Origin: JBGPIK01 sp041484845
GTDB lineage: Bacteria > Desulfobacterota > Binatia > UBA9968
DNA length: 27,956 nt
Direction of reading: 5' to 3'
Assembly: GCA_041484845.1 (NCBI GenBank)
Contig: JBGPIK010000037.1
Span: forward strand, 1 to 27,956
Below are positions 21,763 to 27,956 of the stretch, one piece after another; position 1 is the stretch's first letter; the number at the start of each line of letters is the position of its first letter. The notes under the pieces are model-generated. The model searched no databases and was not told the DNA's origin. It was given only the letters and a program-made list of their open reading frames with translations. The position numbers were made by a program, and so were the translations under genes.

Positions 21763-22963
21763 AAGAAAGAGGAAAAAGCTGTGACTCTTTATAGAGCATT
21801 TCGTAGACCTTCTTGTAAGAATCGACGGCGTTTCTCTCCATTCCCCGCTCTTGGTAGGCCTTGGCCATAGCCAAGTAGCCCTGATGGTCCAATGGATTGA
21901 GTTGGAGCGCCTTTTGAAACTCCGCCTCGCCCTCTTTGGTTCGTCCGTCACGAACGAGCAGCGAAGCTAAAAGCGAGTGTGCCGGCGTGTAGGAGGCGTC
22001 TATTTTGATCGCCTCAAGGAGCCTCTCTTTCGCCGCAGCTGCCTTACCCGTAGCGATAAGAACCAAGGCGTCCTCACTAAGGACGGGCGCACTTTGAGGC
22101 GCGAGATTACGCGCTTTTTCCACAAGCTGAGCGGCTTCTTTCAGATACTTTTCTCTTTCCGCCTTGAAAGTAGCGGTGACGATAGCCGCTCCGTGAAATT
22201 CGATCGCCTCCTCCGTCTCCGCCCGCTCGCGATATAGTTTAGCCAGAAGCAGTAGCGGGAGGACAAATTGGGGATCGGTAGAGATTGATTTTTTAAGATT
22301 GTCGTCTACAGCGTCGGACATACCGCGGTTAATCATAGCGCGCGCCAAATTGTAATAGCGTACGGCTCGAGGCTCAGGCTGATAACCCGTCTGCGCTTCT
22401 CGCTTGGGAATTTCCCGTTTCTCGGCCAACGCCTCGATGAGGTCGAACAAATCTTCCCTTTGCGCAATCGGGAAAGAGGCCATCTCACCGCGGATCGTAC
22501 CTTCCCTGTCAACCACCATCGTCGAGGGAACCGCCACCACGCCATACTCACGGAACGTCTTGAGCCCCTCATCCACCAGCACGGGAAAGCTAAGCCCTAA
22601 TCGAGTGACTAACTTCTTGATCTCCGCAATATCCGTGGCATCGCGTTGCTGCTTCTCCACATTGACCGCCAGCACCCGCAATTTTTCTTTATTGTGCTTG
22701 CGGTAAAGCTGCTCTAAACGCTCCAGCATCGGCACCGAGTTATCGCTCCAAGTCGCCCAGAAAACGATGACCACGGCGTTGGCATCTCTCTGGTCCGCCA
22801 GCGCCACTTCCTTACCCCGGAGGTCTTTGAGTTTAACCAGCGGCGCTTTCATCCCGACCTGGAGTCCTTCAAACCCAAAGGCGGGAAAGCCAAGAAAAAA
22901 AACGCTCAGCCAGAGCAGAATATTCCAGCCCTGTTTACGGTTGATCGGGATTAAATTTTTCAT
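21752..22963 (-). CDS. Exported thioredoxin-fold protein with TPR repeats, CXXC replaced by SXXS
   Basis: This is a 403-residue protein. A signal or anchor helix lies at about residues 13-30, and a TlpA-like redoxin domain at about 33-175 (GMKAPLVKLKDLRGKEVAL, VVIVFWATWSDNS, cis-Pro VAVPST). The TPR region (about 200-395) has units such as FVLPLLLLAKLYRERAETEE and PLDHQGYLAMAKAYQERGM. The WATWC-x-x-C active site is WATWSDNS, so Ser73 and Ser76 stand in for both cysteines, and no cysteine remains in the protein. It cannot be an oxidoreductase, and its paralogue at 19562 is likewise changed (QKFS). The start overlaps the multiheme gene by 29 bases. A structural or apocytochrome-handling role in conduit assembly is inferred. 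Confidence 0.87.
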   Translation of the reverse strand: MKNLIPINRKQGWNILLWLSVFFLGFPAFGFEGLQVGMKAPLVKLKDLRGKEVALADQRDANAVVIVFWATWSDNSVPMLERLEQLYRKHNKEKLRVLAVNVEKQQRDATDIAEIKKLVTRLGLSFPVLVDEGLKTFREYGVVAVPSTMVVDREGTIRGEMASFPIAQREDLFDLIEALAEKREIPKREAQTGYQPEPRAVRYYNLARAMINRGMSDAVDDNLKKSISTDPQFVLPLLLLAKLYRERAETEEAIEFHGAAIVTATFKAEREKYLKEAAQLVEKARNLAPQSAPVLSEDALVLIATGKAAAAKERLLEAIKIDASYTPAHSLLASLLVRDGRTKEGEAEFQKALQLNPLDHQGYLAMAKAYQERGMERNAVDSYKKVYEMLYKESQLFPLSYGR

Positions 22964-24323
22964 AGTCGATGGGGTTTTGAACCTTGCTCACCCGGCTATA
23001 ACCGCGCGGCACGTGACAACCGGGCGAACATTTTCCGCCGTTTCTGTACTTCACATAGTTGGTAGGTAGATTCCATGCTCCAAACGGCACCGAATCGCGG
23101 ATGTGCTTGGGATTATTGCTGGCATGGACCTCGTGACACGCTCGGCAGGTTCGCCCTTTAACGGCTTGGTTGACGTGACGAAAGTGGAGATTCTCATCGC
23201 CGTTGCGAAAGTTCGTCAGGGTAGTCGTATAGCGGTCGAGCGGCAGTGTTTTTTCATGACAGCCAAAGCACAGGCCGTATTTTTCCTGGGCGAACGGGGT
23301 GTAAAAATCTCTGGGATAAGGACGCTTCAACAAGCGAAAATTGTCCGAGCCGTGCGGGTTGTGACAGGCCGGGCAATCTTTCTGTCGGATCGGCCCGTGC
23401 CAATCACTGTTGCCCTCCAGCCATTTTTTCATGTTCATGATTTTTCCCGTCGGTGTTTCCAGCTCTTTGTTATGACAAGAGAGGCAAAGATCCGCCGGGG
23501 CTGCCCGGAGTTGTTTGGGAAAATTCGTGTAATGGGGATCGTGACAATTCAAACACTTTCTTTCGATTTTGTAGGCGTCATGCTGTGTCTTCGCCTGCGC
23601 GATGTGATCGCGCTTTTCCGGATGACAACCGAAACAGAGGGCCGGCACGGAATTATTCAGGCGCAAAGGGTTCGGAGAAGTATGGGGATCGTGACAGTTC
23701 GAGCAGTTGAGCGCTGCCGGAGGGTGGCCAAATCGCTTCGACAGAAACTCTTCCTTTTTCTCCGTATGGCAGGTGAAACAGAGATTCTGTCCCTCGGCAA
23801 TCAATCGATACTGATAAGGCGAGCTGTGAGGATCATGACAGGCAACGCAGTCACCCACGGCTACCGGGCCGTGCACTTCCTTGTTGATCGTCTTATCGTT
23901 GACGTGGCATTGAAAGCAAAGCTTGCTCGGTGGGCTGGCCTTCAACCGATAGCGATAGGGAGACTGATGCGGATCGTGGCAGGCGGTGCACAGGCCGTAT
24001 CGCACCGGGCCGTGAACAACTTTCTGTGCGTCGAGCCGCCGCTCGTGACAGAGATAGCAAAGCTCTCTCTCCTCCCGCGCAAGTTTGAAGCGATGCTTTC
24101 GCGCGTCAAACATATTTTCTTTGTCCAGAGGCTCGTGGCAGCGCACACACTCGCCGGCAGCTACAGGCCCGTGGACATAGCGTTGCTGGGCAAGATCGCC
24201 GTGGCAACTGAGGCACGACTTCTCCTCGGCGGCGGCCCGATTAACAATTCCGTTGGGTATCAAGAACCAAAGCGCTGCCGCCGCGGCAATCATCAGGAGC
24301 CGATTTTCTGTGCGCGTGACCAT
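22935..24323 (-). CDS. Large multiheme c-type cytochrome, about 15 hemes
   Basis: From the ATG at 24323 the protein is 462 residues. A frame reaching 24473 would overlap the upstream gene and hide the signal peptide, so it is rejected. The leader MVTRTENRLLMIAAAAALWF is cleaved near RAAAEEK. Fourteen CXXCH motifs follow in doubled style, with repeating CHDPHSSPYQYRL-like units (CTACHDPHQ, CVACHDPHS, CSNCHDPHT, CLNCHDPHY). A final CX3CH, CSPGCH, lies near the C-terminus. His-rich linkers (HGPVAVGDC) give distal ligands. A CX3CH at the C-terminal end is also seen in the 681-residue cytochrome. The gene begins four bases after the four-domain cytochrome. It is likely the main heme wire of the minus-strand complex. 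Confidence 0.9.
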   Translation of the reverse strand: MVTRTENRLLMIAAAAALWFLIPNGIVNRAAAEEKSCLSCHGDLAQQRYVHGPVAAGECVRCHEPLDKENMFDARKHRFKLAREERELCYLCHERRLDAQKVVHGPVRYGLCTACHDPHQSPYRYRLKASPPSKLCFQCHVNDKTINKEVHGPVAVGDCVACHDPHSSPYQYRLIAEGQNLCFTCHTEKKEEFLSKRFGHPPAALNCSNCHDPHTSPNPLRLNNSVPALCFGCHPEKRDHIAQAKTQHDAYKIERKCLNCHDPHYTNFPKQLRAAPADLCLSCHNKELETPTGKIMNMKKWLEGNSDWHGPIRQKDCPACHNPHGSDNFRLLKRPYPRDFYTPFAQEKYGLCFGCHEKTLPLDRYTTTLTNFRNGDENLHFRHVNQAVKGRTCRACHEVHASNNPKHIRDSVPFGAWNLPTNYVKYRNGGKCSPGCHVPRGYSRVSKVQNPIDYEKFNPDQP

Positions 24324-24327
24324 GGCT

Positions 24328-25680
24328 CTAGTTTTTGGCGCCAAGAACATACGATGCCAGCGCCCTCGCCTCCTCCGGAGAAATTTTGAGGTTGGGCATG
24401 CGCGTGTTGAGGTAGTGCTCGGGGTTTTGAATGAAGCTGATGGTCCACCCCGGCTGCAGTCTTTTTCCCGCATCAGTTAGATTCGGTCCAATACCGGCCG
24501 GATCGTCTGCGATCCTATGGCAGTTATTACAGGTCTTTTCTCGGAATAATTTCTTGCCATTGATCGCCAGAGTCGCCTCGACCCCTGGATTTTGACCCGC
24601 TTCATTGTCGACCAGGGCCTGAGATATGTATGCGGCAATGGCATCTAATTCTTCTGCGCTGAATTTGAATGTCGGCATGCGGGTCGGACTCCCCAGCAAG
24701 CCGTATTCAGGTTTGATAGTGAAAGGAGCACGGAGGAAATTCACCATCCACTCCTTCCCCACCCGGCTCCCTTGAAAGGTAAGATTAGGCCCGACACGTC
24801 TTCCCTCAGGGAGGACCGCCATCTCGTGGCACCCCGTGCAATTGAGACTCTTCACAAATGTTCTGCCTTCTGTAACCGTCACATCCGGATACTTGGCCTT
24901 GGCTTCGGCATACGCAGGAAATTTCTCCGGTCTCCCAACGCTGACGAGATAATCGCGCAGAGCGGCCGCTTGTCTCCACTCGTCACCATTTAGTATGTCG
25001 TCGGGACCGGAGTCCTTATCCGGAAGAAAAGCCGGCATTTTTGTTCCGGTACGATACCTGTCCGGCGCCTTGAACCACTTGAAAAAAAAATCGGGATTGA
25101 TTCGACTCTTGACCCTGGTGAGGTCCGGCGCCCATTCTTCCGGTTTGCCTTGCGGAGTTTGATCGCCAAAGACATGACAATTGAGACAACCGAAAATCTC
25201 ATTGGACATGAGCTTCTTGGCTGCCTCCATCTCCTGCTGCCCGAATTTCCGAGGGTTTTTTTGTGCCTGCAACAGCATATCGTTCGGCTCCGTGTCAACC
25301 AGACTCCCGAGGTATTCGGTAATCGCTAGTGCTTCCCGATCGCTGAGTCTGAAGTCCGGCATGCGAGCTTTTATTGCCGGGCGGATTTTGCGCGGGTTTT
25401 TTAAAAATTCAAAAAGCCACTCTCGCCGCACAATGTCACCTTCAAAAGTAAGGTTTGGCGCCTCATCTCTTATGGTCGATTGGTGATCCTTAATTTCGTG
25501 ACAAGCGATGCAACCCAACTCGCTAATCAGCCTCTCACCTTCCTCTACCTGAGATTCGGGCTTGTCCGTCTGGCTCCAACTTTCCTTTGTGACTTCTGCA
25601 GAGAGCAAAACACAAATAAGTGCCACACCGATGGAGAGGTAAGGGGAAGGAGTTTTCTTCTCAGGGGTAAAAACTTTCAC
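24328..25680 (-). CDS. Four-domain class I cytochrome c
   Basis: The 450-residue exported protein starts at GTG 25680. It is built from four tandem mono-heme domains, each with CXXCH (CIACH, CLNCH, CTGCH, CNNCH), a PNLT/PDLT motif and a downstream Met ligand (ARMPDF, TKMPAF, TRMPTF, TRMPNL). Each domain thus appears to bind a His/Met low-spin heme, unlike the bis-His multiheme proteins beside it. Such high-potential heme tandems suit docking to quinol oxidation or copper proteins, or bridging to terminal acceptors; this is inference. It is the first gene of the minus-strand operon, about 35 bases downstream of the predicted sigma-54 start, with a weak ribosome site. The signal or anchor helix is at about residues 14-29. 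Confidence 0.9.
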   Translation of the reverse strand: MKVFTPEKKTPSPYLSIGVALICVLLSAEVTKESWSQTDKPESQVEEGERLISELGCIACHEIKDHQSTIRDEAPNLTFEGDIVRREWLFEFLKNPRKIRPAIKARMPDFRLSDREALAITEYLGSLVDTEPNDMLLQAQKNPRKFGQQEMEAAKKLMSNEIFGCLNCHVFGDQTPQGKPEEWAPDLTRVKSRINPDFFFKWFKAPDRYRTGTKMPAFLPDKDSGPDDILNGDEWRQAAALRDYLVSVGRPEKFPAYAEAKAKYPDVTVTEGRTFVKSLNCTGCHEMAVLPEGRRVGPNLTFQGSRVGKEWMVNFLRAPFTIKPEYGLLGSPTRMPTFKFSAEELDAIAAYISQALVDNEAGQNPGVEATLAINGKKLFREKTCNNCHRIADDPAGIGPNLTDAGKRLQPGWTISFIQNPEHYLNTRMPNLKISPEEARALASYVLGAKN

Positions 25681-25724
25681 GCGATTTTTTCAAGATGCAC
25701 GTCTCGAGAGTCAACCGTTGTATC

Positions 25725-25739
25725 GCAATCGGAATGCCA
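25725..25739 (-). promoter_or_regulatory. Sigma-54 promoter of the minus-strand cytochrome operon
   Basis: The minus strand reads TGGCATTCCGATTGC, a TGGCA-N6-TTGC element with exact GG-N10-GC spacing. Predicted start is near 25714, 34 bases before the GTG at 25680. It would drive the eight genes down to 17862. Confidence 0.75.
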
Positions 25740-26164
25740 GCCGGTGTCGTAATGTGGCCGCGCTTTAGGATCTGTTAGCGGCACTGCTAAGTCGTGAAGA
25801 AATAAGTTAAATTGGGAAGGGTCAAAGACCAAGTCGTTGACAAGAAAAAACGGAATGCTGCTGGGGAATCGAGAAACAGCGAGGCGCGAATAACTCCTAT
25901 GCTATTTCCGCACAATGATAAGAGCCGCCCCTTCGAAATGTACCAAACAATGCAAATCGACAGGTGATACTTGGAGAACCAGCCGCCGTTGATCTGTGTG
26001 ATTCCTGCACAGGGTGTGAAGCCTCAACACACTATAGCAATTTGCCGCGACGGCGGTGCAATCCTCTGAAGGCTAAACCCGGCAGCCGGAGGTGATTTGG
26101 AATCTGCTCCTGCAAACCGATTCCGAGGGGCCTTCCCCTCATCACTTGCACAGCAAGATCGCTT
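25740..26164. other. Upstream region of the minus-strand operon, no gene seen
   Basis: The 484-base gap from 25681 carries the promoter above and a candidate enhancer at 25905. No frame with a ribosome site or domain signal was found. Part of it near 26030-26164 may be residue of the truncated intron. Confidence 0.45.
25905..25916. promoter_or_regulatory. Shared CCGCACA motif, candidate activator site
   Basis: TTTCCGCACAAT is identical to 6158-6169 and shares TCCGCACA less its first T context with the palindrome at 10204. It lies about 165 bases upstream of the -24 element at 25739. It has no clear second half-site, so evidence is thin. Confidence 0.3.
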
Positions 26165-26614
26165 CTAGGCGACCGTCTCAGCCTCCTTTCCGCGCCGTCG
26201 TGGCGCACTGTCGTCCGCATAGCGCACCATCCGATAGCCCTTCTGCACCATCTGACCATCCAGGCCATGAAGATAGATGTTAGCCAAAAGCGGACTGATC
26301 ACCGCGCCTTGCGGTGTGCCCCCGGTCGGCCTCCATTTCTCCATGTCCTTGATGATGTCTTGATGCAGATAACCCTCTATCAGTTCAAGCACCCGGCCAT
26401 CGCTTACGTGTTCCTCTACACGCTCCAAAAGCCGCGCATGCGGTATCGTGTCGAAGTAGCTCCTCAGATCGGCATCCACCACAAAGGTGTAGCCTTCTCT
26501 AAGCAGCCGGTCTACTTCACGAAGCGCGTCTTTGCAGCCAAGACCCTGGCGAAAACCATAACTCCGACACGGGCTTTCATCGTGCTGATGTGGCACCCTC
26601 ACGGGCGCACTCAT
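26165..26614 (-). pseudogene. Truncated group II intron reverse transcriptase
   Basis: The 149-residue reading frame has recognisable reverse transcriptase blocks: SYGFRQGLGCKDALREVDRL, YTFVVDADLRSYFDTIPH, PTGGTPQGAVISPLLANIYL and the catalytic YADD. These match group II intron-encoded (LtrA-like) proteins (family knowledge). The N-terminal third is missing. After YADD the sequence stops within 14 residues, so the thumb (X), DNA-binding and endonuclease domains are gone. I saw no recognisable intron domain V downstream. It is a dead remnant, unrelated in function to the cytochrome island, and probably marks its edge. Confidence 0.85.
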
Positions 26615-26705
26615 TCCGGCATGCTTTTAGCGGAAATCCAGGTGAAACTCCGACCCATTCGACTGGAGCTCAGGGTCATGGTGAGCAAAGTCGAACCATG
26701 GCCAG

Positions 26706-26790
26706 ACCCCCGATAAAGCATTCGGGGGTGACCACCTTGGTAAAGACTATCATAAAGATCTCTCGATACCCCGCAGCTTGCTGCGGGGTA
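26706..26790. repeat. Two perfect hairpins, REP-like
   Basis: ACCCCCGA (26706-26713) pairs with TCGGGGGT (26722-26729) over an eight-base loop. TACCCCGCAGC (26767-26777) pairs with GCTGCGGGGTA (26780-26790) over two bases. The second form recalls REP elements linked to RAYT transposases (from memory), and a RAYT fragment lies at the other end of the window. The gap 26615-26881 otherwise holds no supported gene. Confidence 0.5.
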
Positions 26791-26881
26791 GTTCATTGGT
26801 CGTGTCGACTCGACCCGAATCAGGCTCTGCCGCAACGGCGCGAGCGTGTCAGAGGATGAGGTACGAAATCACAGCGCGCAC

Positions 26882-27956
26882 TCAATTCGTGGACCACAGG
26901 ATCTCGGTGCCATCCTGATTAACGGCGATCATCGCCGAGACGATGGCGTGATGCGCGCCGCCATCGGAGGCGCCGATGCGCAGCGTATACACGCAGCCGG
27001 CCTCGAGTGTCGCGTCGCCGGTCCCCGAGAGTTGCGGCGCTTCCGCTAAAAATAGCCCCATCGAATTCCCGATGTTCCCTTGAGTCATCGCGTGCGAACG
27101 ATAGGGCTTGATCGTTTCTTCGGCTAAAATCACAAGCCTGCGGCATGGGGTTCCGTCCTTGGCGATTTCAATAACGGCTTTAAGGGCTTCGTTGGCTTGC
27201 GAGAATACCGGATGTGGCGAACGCGCCACAAGAACAAATCCTTCCACCCAATAGCCGGCGTAGCGCACGGCGATGTAGGCCTGCAGCGGATCGACAGAAC
27301 TATCGACCAGCCCTTCGAACGGCCTCAGTGTCCTTCCGCCATCGAGACTAAACAGCGTGCGCACGTCCTGAGCTCCTGCATGATGGGCGACGCGTTCTGC
27401 TTCCAAAATCGCCGCGGTCACCCCCGCGCCGGATCGTGCGGCTTCCGCCAAGGCATTTTGGGCGGCCGTCAGAATCGCGCATCCTTCGCGCATGACGGCA
27501 AGCTCGCGGGGACGCTTATGGCGCATCGATGCTCGCAGCGACAATGTAACGTCTACCGGGACATTCTCGGAACTGAAAGCTTCGACAAGCGGCCGATAAA
27601 GAGCCGTTCGCATGAAATCGCCGCCGATCAACGCTATGGAATGACGTTCTGTGCTTTCTCCGGAGCCTGCTGACTCGTTGACCCACTGGAGAACCGTCTT
27701 TCTCGCATCTCGAAGCGGTTCCACTCTTTCAATCCAGGTCAGCCGCCGCGCCGCCGGCAACATGTTGGGCGCGCCGGAGACCAGCAGCTCCGGCTCGCCG
27801 TTGCGAGGAATGAACATGAAGGCAGGTCCGAGCTTTGGGACAAAATTGCTCAGATAGCCGAGCTCGGCATGATTGCGACTGTCGCCGTAGACGACGGCAG
27901 CCTCATAGCTTCCATCCGCAAGTCGCTGCCACAGCGTCTGGATGCGCTCGCGAAAC
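26882..27956 (-). CDS. Creatinase/aminopeptidase P-like (M24-fold) protein, 5' end off the window
   Basis: The frame is open to the window edge and continues upstream of the ATG at 27817 (for example LGYLSNFVPKLGPAF), so the N-terminus is missing. The N-terminal half is creatinase_N-like. The C-terminal half has pita-bread fold features (EALKAVIEIAKDG, GNSMGLFLAEAP). The metal ligands of M24 aminopeptidases are not evident: the usual Asp-x10-Asp strand reads DPLQAYIAVRYAGYWVEG, and the GHGIGL His region reads GNSMGL. It may be a non-metal creatinase-like enzyme or a catalytically altered member. It is not obviously part of the cytochrome island. Which substrate it uses cannot be said. Confidence 0.75.
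   Translation of the reverse strand, partial: FRERIQTLWQRLADGSYEAAVVYGDSRNHAELGYLSNFVPKLGPAFMFIPRNGEPELLVSGAPNMLPAARRLTWIERVEPLRDARKTVLQWVNESAGSGESTERHSIALIGGDFMRTALYRPLVEAFSSENVPVDVTLSLRASMRHKRPRELAVMREGCAILTAAQNALAEAARSGAGVTAAILEAERVAHHAGAQDVRTLFSLDGGRTLRPFEGLVDSSVDPLQAYIAVRYAGYWVEGFVLVARSPHPVFSQANEALKAVIEIAKDGTPCRRLVILAEETIKPYRSHAMTQGNIGNSMGLFLAEAPQLSGTGDATLEAGCVYTLRIGASDGGAHHAIVSAMIAVNQDGTEILWSTN

Noticed and set aside
23103..24389. Long plus-strand frame of about 428 codons
   Set aside because: It lies antisense to the multiheme gene. CXXCH-rich codon use leaves this frame open by composition, and the frame has no ribosome site or domain.
26611..26835. Short frames upstream of the reverse transcriptase
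   Set aside because: They cover the hairpins and show no protein family; probably element debris.
1..27956. CRISPR arrays, tRNA and rRNA genes
   Set aside because: No regular direct repeats and no clover-leaf or rRNA sequence were recognised by eye.

Overview
This window is about 28 kb of gene-dense chromosome of near-even GC. It probably comes from an uncultured, diderm, respiring bacterium of the former Deltaproteobacteria (Desulfobacterota-like). That placement is inference. It rests on Geobacter-style multiheme cytochromes with doubled CXXCH motifs, NtrC/sigma-54 regulation, an outer-membrane barrel beside cytochromes, and REP/RAYT debris. No rRNA, tRNA or housekeeping marker is present to fix the taxon.

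Layout. (1) 1-1556: a fragment of a REP-associated transposase abuts a wrecked sensor histidine kinase. (2) 1803-5889: two secreted cupredoxin-like proteins, a 45-residue secreted peptide missed by length cut-offs, and a second sensor kinase. (3) 6230-9937: an operon of a membrane histidine kinase, an NtrC-type sigma-54 activator and an NHL-repeat lipoprotein. (4) 10407-17803, plus strand: a tetraheme cytochrome, then (after a textbook terminator) a helix-turn-helix/outer-membrane-barrel fusion, a second NHL lipoprotein, a 12-site multiheme cytochrome, a secreted coiled-coil protein, a monoheme and a triheme cytochrome. (5) 25680-17862, minus strand, convergent on (4): a tightly packed operon of a four-domain cytochrome c, a 15-site multiheme cytochrome, a thioredoxin-fold/TPR protein, a HEAT-repeat protein, a small secreted protein, a second thioredoxin-fold/TPR protein, a secreted protein and an octaheme cytochrome. 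(6) 26165-27956: a broken group II intron reverse transcriptase, two hairpin repeats and an incomplete creatinase-like gene.

How it fits together. I count 45 CXXCH and two CX3CH heme motifs in seven exported proteins. With a barrel and two NHL propeller lipoproteins, this looks like a periplasm-to-surface electron conduit plus its assembly or scaffold proteins. Sigma-54 type -24/-12 promoters stand before the regulator operon, the tetraheme cytochrome, the large minus-strand operon, the 5182 cupredoxin and, less well matched, the 45-residue peptide and second kinase. The linked NtrC protein is therefore the natural regulator of the whole island.

Most unusual point. The linked kinase lacks the phospho-acceptor histidine (Ala213) and its partner regulator lacks the phospho-acceptor aspartate (Gly55), while both keep the rest of their machinery. 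The second kinase also lacks its histidine (Gln252), and the third kinase is a pseudogene. The two thioredoxin-fold proteins have lost CXXC. The island thus seems to be run by a two-component pair that cannot use the classical His-Asp phosphorelay, controlling a large cytochrome conduit that includes a DNA-binding domain fused ahead of an internal signal peptide and a barrel.
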